A stretch of 36,184 nt of DNA from the NCBI GenBank assembly GCA_947589705.1, contig CANQCO010000007.1:1-36184 (forward strand). The letters run 5' to 3'. Under the pieces are notes generated by a model. The model was given only the letters and a program-made list of their open reading frames with translations. It was not told the DNA's origin and did not search any database. The position numbers and the translations under genes were made by a program. This stretch comes from Candidatus Gastranaerophilales bacterium (GTDB taxonomy: Bacteria; Cyanobacteriota; Vampirovibrionia; Gastranaerophilales; Gastranaerophilaceae). Shown here piece after piece: positions 16,621-24,233 of the stretch (position 1 is the first letter of the stretch; every line of letters starts with the position of its first letter).

Positions 16621-17106
16621 CTAGAAGAAATTAGCTTCTTTATATTTTCTGTATTCTGATAATTTTGCATAAAAATCGGGCCACCAAACTTTAATAAGTC
16701 CGTCTATAATACCTACATCATCATAATATCTTGGCGCATCTTCGCCTCGGGGATTAATATATCTTGAATTAAAATTATCCATCATCATAGGAGTCATGGC
16801 GGTACCTCTTAAAGCAACTTTTGTACTTTCAAGCCTCAATGTATTAAGTCTTTGGGTAGGACTGCCTTTTTGAATAGAATCAAACAAGTCTAATTCTAAT
16901 CTTTCAATCCTGTCCATTGTATTATCATTGTAATAAGAATGGTTATAAATTCTTTTTTCAATCGTATCAAGCGACCTGAATTGCTGGGGAGTAAGATTGA
17001 CCAATCTGGGATTATCGGCAGTATTTTCAAACTCCGAACAAAAGGCGCTAATCGGAAAAAACAATATAATAAAACAGACAAAGATATTTTTCGGCAATTT
17101 GCCCAT
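16621..17106 (-). CDS. Small secreted protein of unknown function (161 aa)
   Basis: The track start (17142) adds 12 residues; I prefer the ATG at 17106, which has GGGAAG upstream and opens a standard signal peptide (GKLPKNIFVCFIILFFPISAFC, then SEFENTAD). The mature region has LDTIEKRIYNHSYYNDNTMDRIERLELDLFDSIQKGSPTQRLNTLR. In it an IEKRIYN-to-RIERLELDLF pattern repeats weakly in QRLNTLRLES, recalling short 'E-x-x-x-F/Y-G/N ... RL-x-RLE' repeats I associate with melainabacterial envelope proteins. That link is from memory and unconfirmed. The C-terminus is aromatic-rich (DGLIKVWWPDFYAKL). The POTRA gene lies upstream on the same strand, about 130 nt away, possibly in the same transcript. Confidence 0.65.
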   Translation of the reverse strand: MGKLPKNIFVCFIILFFPISAFCSEFENTADNPRLVNLTPQQFRSLDTIEKRIYNHSYYNDNTMDRIERLELDLFDSIQKGSPTQRLNTLRLESTKVALRGTAMTPMMMDNFNSRYINPRGEDAPRYYDDVGIIDGLIKVWWPDFYAKLSEYRKYKEANFF

Positions 17107-17233
17107 AACACACTTCCCGCAAACTATAATTAATTCATACAAAACATTCTTTCTCAGTTTACGGTTATTTTATGTCTTTTTAATTATCCGATTGGCTGTT
17201 TAAACGGTATAATATAAACTTTAATAAAATTAT

Positions 17234-17698
17234 TTACTCAACAGTAATAGAGTTTCTGCCGCCTTCTTGAATATCAAAAATAAGCTCGCCCGAAGATATA
17301 TTTGAAGTATTGGGGAAGGCAACAGCGGAATAAAATCCTCTGTTTTGATAAAATCTGATGATTTTTTTTCTCAGCTCCGCAATATTTTCTTCCGTAGCAG
17401 GTTCATTTAACTTATAATCTACAACCTTTAATAATTCTTTTTCCGTGAATGATTTATTATTAATAAATTTAAAAGATTTGATATCGGAAGCAGTTTCAAC
17501 AACAGTAGCAGGTTCTTGAGACTTGTTAATAATAGCATTATCATTCTTATATTTACTACGGGTAACCATTTCATGCATTCTTAAATCTCTTGAATATTGG
17601 CTGTTTAACGCTCCTGCGTCATATCCTCCGAAAGCAGACGCCATTACAGTATTTGCCGTTAACGAAATAATACACATTACAATAAACAATTTTTTCAT
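17234..17698 (-). CDS. Secreted protein with a single POTRA-like domain, no barrel
   Basis: 154 aa from the ATG at 17698; the track begins at a GTG that lies inside the Shine-Dalgarno (GTGAGGA), so the ATG 6 nt further is correct. A signal peptide (KKLFIVMCIISLTANTVMA) leads to about 60 residues of low-complexity linker. A POTRA-like domain (about 75-150) follows: FKFINNKSFTEKELLKVVDYKLNEPATEENIAELRKKIIRFYQNRGFYSAVAF to GELIFDIQEGG. POTRA domains normally precede a BamA/TpsB beta barrel and bind client polypeptides. Here the protein ends right after the domain at a plain stop, and no barrel follows. It may act as a soluble periplasmic adaptor or be a remnant. Confidence 0.75.
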   Translation of the reverse strand: MKKLFIVMCIISLTANTVMASAFGGYDAGALNSQYSRDLRMHEMVTRSKYKNDNAIINKSQEPATVVETASDIKSFKFINNKSFTEKELLKVVDYKLNEPATEENIAELRKKIIRFYQNRGFYSAVAFPNTSNISSGELIFDIQEGGRNSITVE

Positions 17699-17722
17699 AA
17701 AAATCCTCACTTCTTAGTTAAA

Positions 17723-17731
17723 ATTATACCA
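17723..17731 (-). promoter_or_regulatory. Extended -10 promoter of the POTRA gene
   Basis: TGGTATAAT on the minus strand; predicted start near 17716 and an 18-nt leader containing GAGGA. Confidence 0.6.
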
Positions 17732-17791
17732 CAACAGGATATAATCACCAGTATATATTTTATAGAAAGTACTCCAAATTGTCTATTTTAC

Positions 17792-17818
17792 TTGAAAGAA
17801 TTATATTTGTGTTATAAT
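17792..17818 (+). promoter_or_regulatory. Promoter of the tig-clpP-clpX operon
   Basis: TGTTATAAT (17810-17818) is an extended -10; TTGAAA at 17792 is a possible -35 with a short 15-bp spacer. The leader to the tig ATG is about 67 nt and contains a second TATAAT (17844-17849) that could be an alternative promoter. Confidence 0.6.
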
Positions 17819-17891
17819 CTTATCTGTAGTAGAATAGTCATTCTATAATAATGGGCATGTGTATAAATCGAATAATTAGAAAAGGTGAAAA

Positions 17892-19193
17892 ATGACAGTT
17901 ACAATTGAAAAATTAGACAACAACGAAGTAAAATTAAATATCGAAATTGAACCATCGGTTACTCAATGGGAATATGACAAGGCATGTAAAAGATTAGCGC
18001 AGAGAGTTAATGTACCGGGATTCAGACAAGGTAAAGCACCAAAATTAATCCTTGAAAAGTATGTAGGTATAGCGGCACTTCAAAGAGAAGTTCTGGAAAG
18101 CCTTCTTCCTACTATATTTGAATCAACAATAGAAGAAAATAATTTTGATATAATAATAGCTCCTAATGTTGAATCTTATGAGTTTGCAGATGATAAATCA
18201 CTAAAAGTTGTTGCTAAACTTGAACTTAAACCCGAAGTAAATCTTTGTGAATATAAAGGCATGGAAGTTGAAGTTGAAGAATTTAAAAACGCTGATGATG
18301 CTATAGATAAAGAATTAAAAGCACTGCAAGAGAGATATTCAACTTTAAACGATATAACAGACAGAAAATCAACAAATACAGACCTTGTAAATATAGATTT
18401 TGACGGTTATGTTGACGGTGAAGAAATAAAAGGCGGAAGCGCTAAAGGATATTTACTTGATTTAGCTCATTCTAATTTTATTCCGGGATTTGCAGAACAA
18501 CTCGTTGATAAAGCCACAGGTGAAGAATTTAAAATAAATGTTAAATTCCCTGATGAATACCACGATGAAAAACTTAAAGGTAAAGACGCAGAATTTAACA
18601 TAAAAATTAATGCCATAAAAGAAAAAGTTCTTCCCGAAATTAATGATGAATTTGCTAAAAAAATAAACTCGAAATTTGAAACACTTGATTTATTAAAAGA
18701 AGATATTCAAAAATATCTTGATAACAGTGCAAAAAATGAAAATGAAAAAAGAACAGCCGAAAAAATATATGATACATTGTTTGAAAAAATTAATATAGAA
18801 ATACAAGAAACAATGATAAACAGAGAAATTCAGGCATTAATGGGCGAGTTTAAACAAAGAGTTAACATGCAAGGCGGTAACTTCGATAAAATGCTTGAAC
18901 AGGAAGGTCATCAAAAGATTTATGACCAAATGAAAGAAGAAGCCGTTAAAAGAATTAAAACTTCTTTAATCATTGGTAAAATAGCACAAACAGAAAAAAT
19001 CAACGTAACACAAGAAGATATTCAGGCAAAAATAGGCGGTTTAGCACAAGTGTACCGTACAACCGCAGATAACATTGTTGCTGAAATTCAGAAAAATCCT
19101 AATATTTTACAGCAGTTAAATCAACAGGTAATATCGGAAAAAGTTACGAAATTACTTCTTGATAATGCAAAAGTAAAATTTATAAGTAAATAA
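17892..19193 (+). CDS. tig: Trigger factor (ribosome-bound chaperone and prolyl isomerase)
   Basis: 433 aa, full length. The ribosome-binding domain (about 1-115) carries the signature [19 protein letters not shown], in which FRxGKxP docks to ribosomal protein L23. The FKBP-type PPIase domain (about 155-240) reads [17 protein letters not shown] to [24 protein letters not shown], and the C-terminal helical cradle fills the rest. It binds nascent chains at the exit tunnel. It is first in the classic tig-clpP-clpX operon, 23 nt ahead of clpP. The Shine-Dalgarno is moderate (AAAGGTG). Confidence 0.95.
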   Translation: MTVTIEKLDNNEVKLNIEIEPSVTQWEYDKACKRLAQRVNVPGFRQGKAPKLILEKYVGIAALQREVLESLLPTIFESTIEENNFDIIIAPNVESYEFADDKSLKVVAKLELKPEVNLCEYKGMEVEVEEFKNADDAIDKELKALQERYSTLNDITDRKSTNTDLVNIDFDGYVDGEEIKGGSAKGYLLDLAHSNFIPGFAEQLVDKATGEEFKINVKFPDEYHDEKLKGKDAEFNIKINAIKEKVLPEINDEFAKKINSKFETLDLLKEDIQKYLDNSAKNENEKRTAEKIYDTLFEKINIEIQETMINREIQALMGEFKQRVNMQGGNFDKMLEQEGHQKIYDQMKEEAVKRIKTSLIIGKIAQTEKINVTQEDIQAKIGGLAQVYRTTADNIVAEIQKNPNILQQLNQQVISEKVTKLLLDNAKVKFISK

Positions 19194-19216
19194 CTCTTAT
19201 TAGAAAGGGAAAAGAG

Positions 19217-19825
19217 ATGAGTTTTGTACCGGTAGTTATAGAACAATCATCAAGAGGCGAAAGGTCATTTGATATTTTCTCAAGATTATTGAGAGAAAGA
19301 ATCATCTTTTTAGGCACTCCGATTGATGATATGGTAGCAAACCTGATAGTTGCTCAATTGCTTTTATTAGACAGCGAAAACCCCGAAAAAGATATTATGT
19401 TATATATCAATTCACCCGGAGGAAGCGTTACTGCAGGTTTTGCAATATATGATACAATGCAGCACATTAGAGCTGACGTATCAACAATATGTTTAGGTCA
19501 GGCTGCTTCAATGGGGGCATTCTTACTTTCATCAGGTACTAAAGGAAAGAGAATGGCATTGCCTCATTCAAGAGTATTAATCCACCAGCCTTTAGGCGGA
19601 GCTCAAGGTCAGGCTACCGATATTGAAATTCAAGCAGCTGAAATTATCAGAATTAAAAAATCTTTAAATGAAATTTTAGCTAAAAACACAGGTCAATCAA
19701 TTAAAAAGATTGAAAAAGATACCGACAGAGACTATATCATGACACCTGAGGAAGCTTTAGAATACGGTATGATTGATAAAGTTGTTACGGTAAATACAAC
19801 GCCAAAACCAAGTCAGGAGATATAA
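19217..19825 (+). CDS. clpP: ATP-dependent Clp protease proteolytic subunit
   Basis: 202 aa. The serine peptidase catalytic triad is in place: Ser98 in [11 protein letters not shown], His123 in [11 protein letters not shown] and an Asp in the [13 protein letters not shown] region. ClpP forms a double heptameric barrel fed by ClpX. The N-terminal axial-loop region ([23 protein letters not shown]) is typical, so the start with GAAAGGGAAA upstream is accepted. It sits between tig and clpX (3-nt gap to clpX). It is the only clpP in the window, though cyanobacteria often have several. Confidence 0.97.
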   Translation: MSFVPVVIEQSSRGERSFDIFSRLLRERIIFLGTPIDDMVANLIVAQLLLLDSENPEKDIMLYINSPGGSVTAGFAIYDTMQHIRADVSTICLGQAASMGAFLLSSGTKGKRMALPHSRVLIHQPLGGAQGQATDIEIQAAEIIRIKKSLNEILAKNTGQSIKKIEKDTDRDYIMTPEEALEYGMIDKVVTVNTTPKPSQEI

Positions 19826-19828
19826 TTA

Positions 19829-21154
19829 ATGGCAGCACATGATGACAGTCAGTTAAAATGTTCTTTCTGCGGAAAAACTCAGGAGCAGGTAAAAAAGCTT
19901 ATAGCCGGTCCTGATGTCTATATTTGCGACGAATGCGTAGAATTATGCAACGAAATATTAGACGAAGAATTTCTTGAAAATAAAGAAAAACAACCGACAG
20001 AAGCAGAAGTTAAAGAAACGGATTTAACCAAACTGCCAAAACCGCATGAAATAAAAAAATATCTTGATGAATACATTATTGGTCAGGACGATGCAAAAAA
20101 AGTACTTTCGGTAGCGGTTTATAACCACTATAAGAGGATTGCACACAATGCTTCCATAGATGAAAAACAGGTAGAAATCCAAAAAAGTAATATTCTGCTC
20201 GTAGGACCTACGGGAAGCGGTAAGACATTGCTTGCTCAAACACTTGCAAAAATGCTTGACGTACCGTTTGCAATCGCAGACGCTACAACATTAACGGAAG
20301 CAGGATACGTCGGTGATGATGTTGAAAACATTTTGTTAAGACTTTATCAAAACGCTGATTTTGACGCTCAAAAAGCTGAAAAGGGTATTATCTACATTGA
20401 TGAAATAGATAAAATCTCAAGAAAATCGGAAAATACAAGTATAACAAGAGACGTATCGGGTGAAGGCGTTCAGCAGGCGCTATTAAAGATGATAGAAGGC
20501 ACTGTTGCAAATGTTCCGCCGCAAGGGGGAAGGAAACATCCTCATCAGGAATTTATACAAATTAATACCGCAAATATTTTATTTATTGTCGGCGGTGCGT
20601 TTGTAGGACTTGATAAGATTGTTGAAAGACGTGCGGGAGATTCCGCTACAATAGGGTTTGGTGCTTCTGCGCCTAAGACTCAAGCCGAAAAAGAAATTGA
20701 AGCTGCAAAAATGCTTAAGAAACTGCAGCCCGAAGACCTTTTAAAGTTCGGTTTAATACCTGAATTTATCGGCAGAGTACCTGTTTATGCAGTATTAGAC
20801 CCGTTAGACGAAAGCACGCTTAAAAATATTTTAACTCAGCCCAAGAATGCTCTGTTAAAACAGTATCAATGCTTATTAAATATGGACGGTGTAGAGCTTA
20901 AGTTTGAACCCGATGCCGTTGATTTGATTGCGGAAGAAGCGATAAAACGTAAAACGGGCGCAAGAGCTTTAAGGTCTATTGTTGAAGAAATAATGCTTGA
21001 TATTATGTATGCACTGCCCGAACAAAAAGACGTTAAAGAATTTGTTGTAACGGCAGATATGGTTAAGAAAAAAGAAGGCGGTGCGGAATTAATAAAACTG
21101 CCGACGAAAACGGAAAATACCATAAAACCCGTTAATAATGAAGAAATAGCTTAA
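19829..21154 (+). CDS. clpX: ATP-dependent Clp protease ATPase subunit ClpX
   Basis: 441 aa AAA+ unfoldase partner of ClpP. The N-terminal zinc-binding domain has Cys11, Cys14, Cys33 and Cys36 ([14 protein letters not shown]). Walker A is GPTGSGKT (about 129-136), the pore loop GYVGDDVEN, Walker B IIYIDEID, and sensor 2 lies in [12 protein letters not shown]. An IGF-loop variant is visible as TIGFGA. Third in the tig-clpP-clpX operon, with its Shine-Dalgarno (AGGAGA) overlapping the end of clpP, which indicates coupled translation. A hairpin terminator follows. Confidence 0.97.
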   Translation: MAAHDDSQLKCSFCGKTQEQVKKLIAGPDVYICDECVELCNEILDEEFLENKEKQPTEAEVKETDLTKLPKPHEIKKYLDEYIIGQDDAKKVLSVAVYNHYKRIAHNASIDEKQVEIQKSNILLVGPTGSGKTLLAQTLAKMLDVPFAIADATTLTEAGYVGDDVENILLRLYQNADFDAQKAEKGIIYIDEIDKISRKSENTSITRDVSGEGVQQALLKMIEGTVANVPPQGGRKHPHQEFIQINTANILFIVGGAFVGLDKIVERRAGDSATIGFGASAPKTQAEKEIEAAKMLKKLQPEDLLKFGLIPEFIGRVPVYAVLDPLDESTLKNILTQPKNALLKQYQCLLNMDGVELKFEPDAVDLIAEEAIKRKTGARALRSIVEEIMLDIMYALPEQKDVKEFVVTADMVKKKEGGAELIKLPTKTENTIKPVNNEEIA

Positions 21155-21160
21155 TAAAGA

Positions 21161-21187
21161 AAAGACCTCAAAAAGAGGTCTTTTTAT
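21161..21187 (+). terminator. Terminator of the tig-clpP-clpX operon
   Basis: AAAGACCTC (21161-21169) pairs with GAGGTCTTT (21175-21183) over an AAAAA loop, followed by a T-run. Confidence 0.9.
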
Positions 21188-21233
21188 TTTTCTTTATATG
21201 TTAGAATTTTTATATTACTAAAGAGTTTAAATT

Positions 21234-22541
21234 ATGAAATTTAAAAAATATTTAGCTTGTTTTTTTATTTTAATATTATTAAATTCAATTTGTCCTATGG
21301 AAGTTCTCGCAAAATCTTATAAGGTTGATTTCCTATATAGAAAAAATATGTATAAAGTTCATGATAAAAAAAACAAATACGGAATTGTTACAAAGTCAGG
21401 AATTGTAGTTATTCCCGTGGAGTATTCAAATCTTGCATTTTATGATGATTATATTTTTGCTGATAAAGACGGGAAGCGAGCTTGTTTTTCCCAAAATGGC
21501 AGTGTAATTATTCCTTTAAAATATGATAAAATTATTCCCAACACTCAATTTTTACCTGTAAACATTGATAATAAATGGGGTATTATTAATTATAATGATG
21601 AAATAATATTACCTATTGAATATCCGTTATTGAAAACTTCAGGTTATAACTATATATTCCAAAAGGAAGGTCAATTTGTATTTTTAAATCAAAATAATCA
21701 GTTTTTCTATATCAATGAGTTTAACGATATGAATTTTCTTAACCTCGGAAAAAATTTATTCGTTGTAGAAAAAAATCAAAAAAAAGGTGTTTATGATCTC
21801 AAACAAAAGAAAATAGTAATACCTCTAATATATAACGATGTTCAATATTTGTATGATAACCTGATTACAGTAAAAAACAAAGACAGATACGGAATTTATA
21901 AAACAGACGGACAAGTTTTATTTCATACTGTTTTAAAAAATATTTTAATGAATCATTGGACAACACATTTTATTGTTCAAAAAGAAAATAATTTATATGA
22001 CCTTTATAATTTTAGTGATTTAAAAAAGATATTTTCAGATATGGAAGAAGTGGGAGATGTTATTTCTAATAATGAAATTACACATATTAAAGCGAAGAAA
22101 AACAGTTTTTGGGCTTTAGAAGAATATAATAATAAAACCGGAAAAATTAGAAATATTTTACCTTATATTAATGAGGAGATATTGCATGATTCTATTATTA
22201 GAGAATATTGTTTAGCAAAAACAAACGGTAAATGGGCAAGTTATAGTACTAAAACAGGTGAAAAACTTATTCAATTTGATAATGATTTTATTGGCAAGGA
22301 TCCTTATTTTACAGGCTACATTTTATATTTAAACGGAGATAAAGTTTTATACGATATAAATACAAATGAGTACAAAGATTTTAAACAAATAAAAGCTAAA
22401 AGTAACAATGGAGCTATTGCTTTTGCGATATTTGGTGTAGTATTAAAAGTTGTTTGGTGGAGTTCTATAACAATTGATAAAATAGTTAATTGTAAAGAAT
22501 ATAAAAGAAATGCTGTTCCAAAGAAAATAAAAGTTTTGTAG
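21234..22541 (+). CDS. Secreted WG-repeat protein
   Basis: 435 aa. A signal peptide (FKKYLACFFILILLNSICPMEVLA) is followed by several WG/KWG-type beta repeats of about 35-45 residues: KYGIVTKSGIVVIPVEYSNL, GKRACFSQNGSVIIPLKYDKI, KWGIINYNDEIILPIEYPLL, KKGVYDLKQKKIVIPLIYNDV, RYGIYKTDGQVLFHTVLKNI and a late KWASYSTKTGEKLI. WG repeats form beta-propeller-like binding surfaces, usually extracellular. A hydrophobic stretch near the C-terminus (IAFAIFGVVLKVVWWSSITI) then a basic tail could anchor it. The start lies after an extended -10-like TGTTAGAAT (about 21199-21207); the Shine-Dalgarno is weak (AAGAG). No terminator is visible in the 95 bp before the convergent HNH gene. The ligand is unknown. 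Confidence 0.82.
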   Translation: MKFKKYLACFFILILLNSICPMEVLAKSYKVDFLYRKNMYKVHDKKNKYGIVTKSGIVVIPVEYSNLAFYDDYIFADKDGKRACFSQNGSVIIPLKYDKIIPNTQFLPVNIDNKWGIINYNDEIILPIEYPLLKTSGYNYIFQKEGQFVFLNQNNQFFYINEFNDMNFLNLGKNLFVVEKNQKKGVYDLKQKKIVIPLIYNDVQYLYDNLITVKNKDRYGIYKTDGQVLFHTVLKNILMNHWTTHFIVQKENNLYDLYNFSDLKKIFSDMEEVGDVISNNEITHIKAKKNSFWALEEYNNKTGKIRNILPYINEEILHDSIIREYCLAKTNGKWASYSTKTGEKLIQFDNDFIGKDPYFTGYILYLNGDKVLYDINTNEYKDFKQIKAKSNNGAIAFAIFGVVLKVVWWSSITIDKIVNCKEYKRNAVPKKIKVL

Positions 22542-22636
22542 TTTTGATTTGACTACTTTTGCCAAAATTTGTCGCATGGATTATTTATAGCTTTTATATA
22601 ATAGTGAGTTTGACAAAGAACAATGCTTTAAAAGAA

Positions 22637-23143
22637 TTATGCTTTGTAATTATGATTAACCTTATTATGTATACTTCTTGGCAGATAAACAATATTTTCA
22701 ACTCTGTTATCACCATAATTGTATATGTGATGTACAACAAAGGTTTCTTCTGGATATATTAGCTGAAGCTTATCGTATTCATTTTTCATACATGCAAATG
22801 CAACAAAATTATAAACTTTCGTATATTTTGCTAAATTTTTATAATTAGTTGTATCTAAATATATATTGTTTAAGTCTTCATTATTAAAATTACCTTTTTT
22901 CTGAGGAATTATATCTCCGTCTTGATTTATTCTTACATTTCCCCAATTACTTGCATAATAAAAATCTTTTGTTTTTCCTATTCTCCAAGCTTTATTATAT
23001 TTTTCTTTATCTTTTGAGGATTTTTCAAATTCTTTAGCAAGTTTTTTATCATTTACACTGTTATTTAATAATTCAATTAATTTTTTTTCGTCTTTTTTTT
23101 CCAATAATTGAATAATTTTTTCCTTTACTGCTTTTAAAGTCAT
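22637..23143 (-). CDS. Free-standing NUMOD4/HNH endonuclease
   Basis: 168 aa from the ATG at 23143, which has GAGGGGG just upstream. The track start at 23182 falls inside the -10 box (ATGTGGTATAAT read as MWYN) and cannot be on the same transcript. The N-terminal ~50 residues are charged helix. A NUMOD4-like segment (WRIGKTKDFYYASNWGNVRI) follows, then the HNH core VVHHIYNYGDNRVENIVYLPRSIHNKVNH with three candidate catalytic or metal histidines. This layout is typical of phage- or intron-linked homing endonucleases. No group I intron, intein or split host gene is apparent beside it. It could be a domesticated selfish gene or a defence nuclease. Confidence 0.8.
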   Translation of the reverse strand: MTLKAVKEKIIQLLEKKDEKKLIELLNNSVNDKKLAKEFEKSSKDKEKYNKAWRIGKTKDFYYASNWGNVRINQDGDIIPQKKGNFNNEDLNNIYLDTTNYKNLAKYTKVYNFVAFACMKNEYDKLQLIYPEETFVVHHIYNYGDNRVENIVYLPRSIHNKVNHNYKA

Positions 23144-23170
23144 AACCCCCTCACTCTTGTAAACAAAGTA

Positions 23171-23179
23171 ATTATACCA
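23171..23179 (-). promoter_or_regulatory. Extended -10 promoter of the HNH gene
   Basis: TGGTATAAT on the minus strand with a predicted start near 23164, giving a leader of about 20 nt that contains the strong Shine-Dalgarno. A TTTACCCAACA repeat unit lies immediately upstream of it. Confidence 0.65.
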
Positions 23180-23181
23180 CA

Positions 23182-23199
23182 TTTACCCAACAAAAAGCG
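23182..23199 (+). repeat. Direct repeat unit TTTACCCAACAAAAA-GCG (copy A)
   Basis: Matches copy B at 23392-23410 over its full length apart from one inserted T; a shorter relative (TTTAACCCAACA) lies at 24174-24185. The 190 bp between A and B hold AT-rich sequence with no ORF, plus a hairpin (ACACTGT 23362-23368 with ACAGTGT 23378-23384). Confidence 0.5.
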
Positions 23200-23391
23200 C
23201 AAATTCGGGAAGGAAGCAGAATGTAACAAAATCTTAGTATACACGTTTAAAATTTAAAAAAAACGGGAATATTATAATTAAGCCAAACTACGGACAATTT
23301 TATATAAATTAAATACGAATATAATATATAAATTTTATAAAAAAACTAAGAATATTTATGAACACTGTATGAAAATGACAGTGTAGATATT

Positions 23392-23500
23392 TTTACCCAA
23401 CAAAAATGCGGTTAAAATCAAAATTTTTAACCCCAAAATAGTTACGACGCCACAATTGACGCCAATATTTTGGTGCAAAAAAACAGAAAGGACTTTTATT
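23392..23500 (+). promoter_or_regulatory. Two-hairpin region upstream of the 165-aa gene
   Basis: Repeat copy B (23392-23410) runs into GGTTAAAA (23410-23417) paired with TTTTAACC (23425-23432). Directly afterwards CCAAAATA (23433-23440) pairs with TATTTTGG (23466-23473). The 25-nt loop of the second hairpin contains GACGCCA twice (about 23446-23452 and 23459-23465). AGAAAGGA, the Shine-Dalgarno, follows at 23485-23492. A TTGACG at 23456 could be a -35, but no good -10 follows, so whether the hairpins act in RNA or as DNA operators is open. Confidence 0.5.
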
Positions 23501-23995
23501 ATGGAACAGAATAAATTTTTAAATGAAAACCCGGAACAAGTTGTAATATTCCCTACCCCAAGGCAAATTATAATACATAGAGCAATACCAGAAAGAGCAT
23601 ACGGACTGTTTGACTCTGAAACAGGCAAACAAGCGGGAGATTTTAAGAAAGGTACAGACGGACAAGTTGAATTTACCAACTTAGACCCAAGTAAGCACTA
23701 TGATGTGGGAGCTATTGAAGGTATGGGAGATGAAAAGCCTCAATTTAGAATAAATTGGACCCAAAAAATGCGTGATAACACAGACACTATATTAAATAAT
23801 TCTGATAACCTGCCTGTAGAATTTCCTTGTGCTTATTACATAATAGATAACCGCAATAATTCAAATAACGCTTTTGACCTGGTTGATGATAATGGTGATA
23901 AGGTAGGAGAAGTTGCAAAATTAGCACCAACCGGTGATAAACCAAGATTTGTACAAGTTAATACTTTCAAAATGAAAGACGACACACAAAAATAA
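23501..23995 (+). CDS. Hypothetical protein, possible two-module beta protein (165 aa)
   Basis: Not recognised. The start at 23501 has AGAAAGGA 8 nt upstream; the track start (23456) adds 15 residues across the hairpin region. The product is acidic and soluble, without signal peptide or membrane segment. Two segments look related: AYGLFDSETGKQAGDFKKGTDGQVEFTNLD (about 33-62) and AFDLVDDNGDKVGEVAKLAPTGDKPRFVQVN (about 125-155). Each has a strand, an SETG/DDNG turn and a closing strand. The first resembles part of an Ig-like or Cna-B-like sandwich, but the resemblance is weak. It is a single-gene unit with an elaborate leader and a very stable terminator, which suggests high or tightly controlled expression. 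Confidence 0.65.
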   Translation: MEQNKFLNENPEQVVIFPTPRQIIIHRAIPERAYGLFDSETGKQAGDFKKGTDGQVEFTNLDPSKHYDVGAIEGMGDEKPQFRINWTQKMRDNTDTILNNSDNLPVEFPCAYYIIDNRNNSNNAFDLVDDNGDKVGEVAKLAPTGDKPRFVQVNTFKMKDDTQK

Positions 23996-24016
23996 AAGGC
24001 TAGACACAAAGCTGAT

Positions 24017-24046
24017 AAGAAGCACCCCTCCGGGTGCTTCTTTGTC
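24017..24046 (+). terminator. Strong GC-rich terminator after the 165-aa gene
   Basis: AAGAAGCACCC (24017-24027) pairs perfectly with GGGTGCTTCTT (24032-24042) over a CTCC loop, then a T-rich tail. It has the longest perfect GC-containing stem among the terminators in this window. Confidence 0.92.
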
Positions 24047-24048
24047 TT

Positions 24049-24198
24049 TAAATTTAATCTGGTGTCGCAACATTACACTTGCTCGTTTTGTAACCTTTTA
24101 AAAACGCCACTCGCAAAATTTGAAATCACAGTTTGTAACATTAAAAATTAGACTTATTTACGGCAAATTTGATTTTAACCCAACATTTTCACTACATG
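24049..24198. other. Gene-free stretch with weak similarity to the 15.2-kb repeat
   Basis: No ORF with a ribosome binding site is seen. The segment TTGCTCGTTTTGTAACC (about 24079-24095) resembles TGCTTCGCTTTGTAACACC in the 15.2-kb element. TTTAACCCAACA (24174-24185) is the third member of the ACCCAACA repeat. The rest is unremarkable AT-rich sequence up to the promoter of the structured RNA. Confidence 0.4.
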
Positions 24199-24227
24199 TT
24201 TAAAGTGTTATTAAAATTTGTTATAAT
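24199..24227 (+). promoter_or_regulatory. Promoter of the structured RNA
   Basis: TTTAAA (24199-24204), 17 bp, then TATAAT (24222-24227) with TGT in front. The predicted start, 7 nt after the -10, is G24234, exactly the first base of the long terminal helix of the RNA. Confidence 0.7.
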
Positions 24228-24233
24228 GTATTT

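Noticed and set aside
22559-22762. Plus-strand 67-aa hydrophobic ORF
   Set aside because: No ribosome binding site; two-thirds of it is the antisense of the HNH domain of the well-supported minus-strand gene.
23144-23182. N-terminal extension of the HNH gene (MWYNYFVYKSEGV)
   Set aside because: These codons include the TGGTATAAT promoter itself; GAGGGGG marks the ATG at 23143.
23208-23219. GGAAGGAAGCAG, identical to the conserved 3' loop of SRP (4.5S) RNA
   Set aside because: The matching 5' strand (AGGTCC before GGAA) is missing, the flanks do not form helix 8, and no promoter or terminator frames an SRP-sized RNA. Worth one Rfam scan, but not supported as ffs.
23362-23384. ACACTGT/ACAGTGT hairpin as terminator of a hidden RNA between the HNH gene and the orphan gene
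   Set aside because: The following T-run is weak (ATATTTTT), and no promoter was found upstream on the plus strand that would need terminating. Left as an unexplained hairpin.
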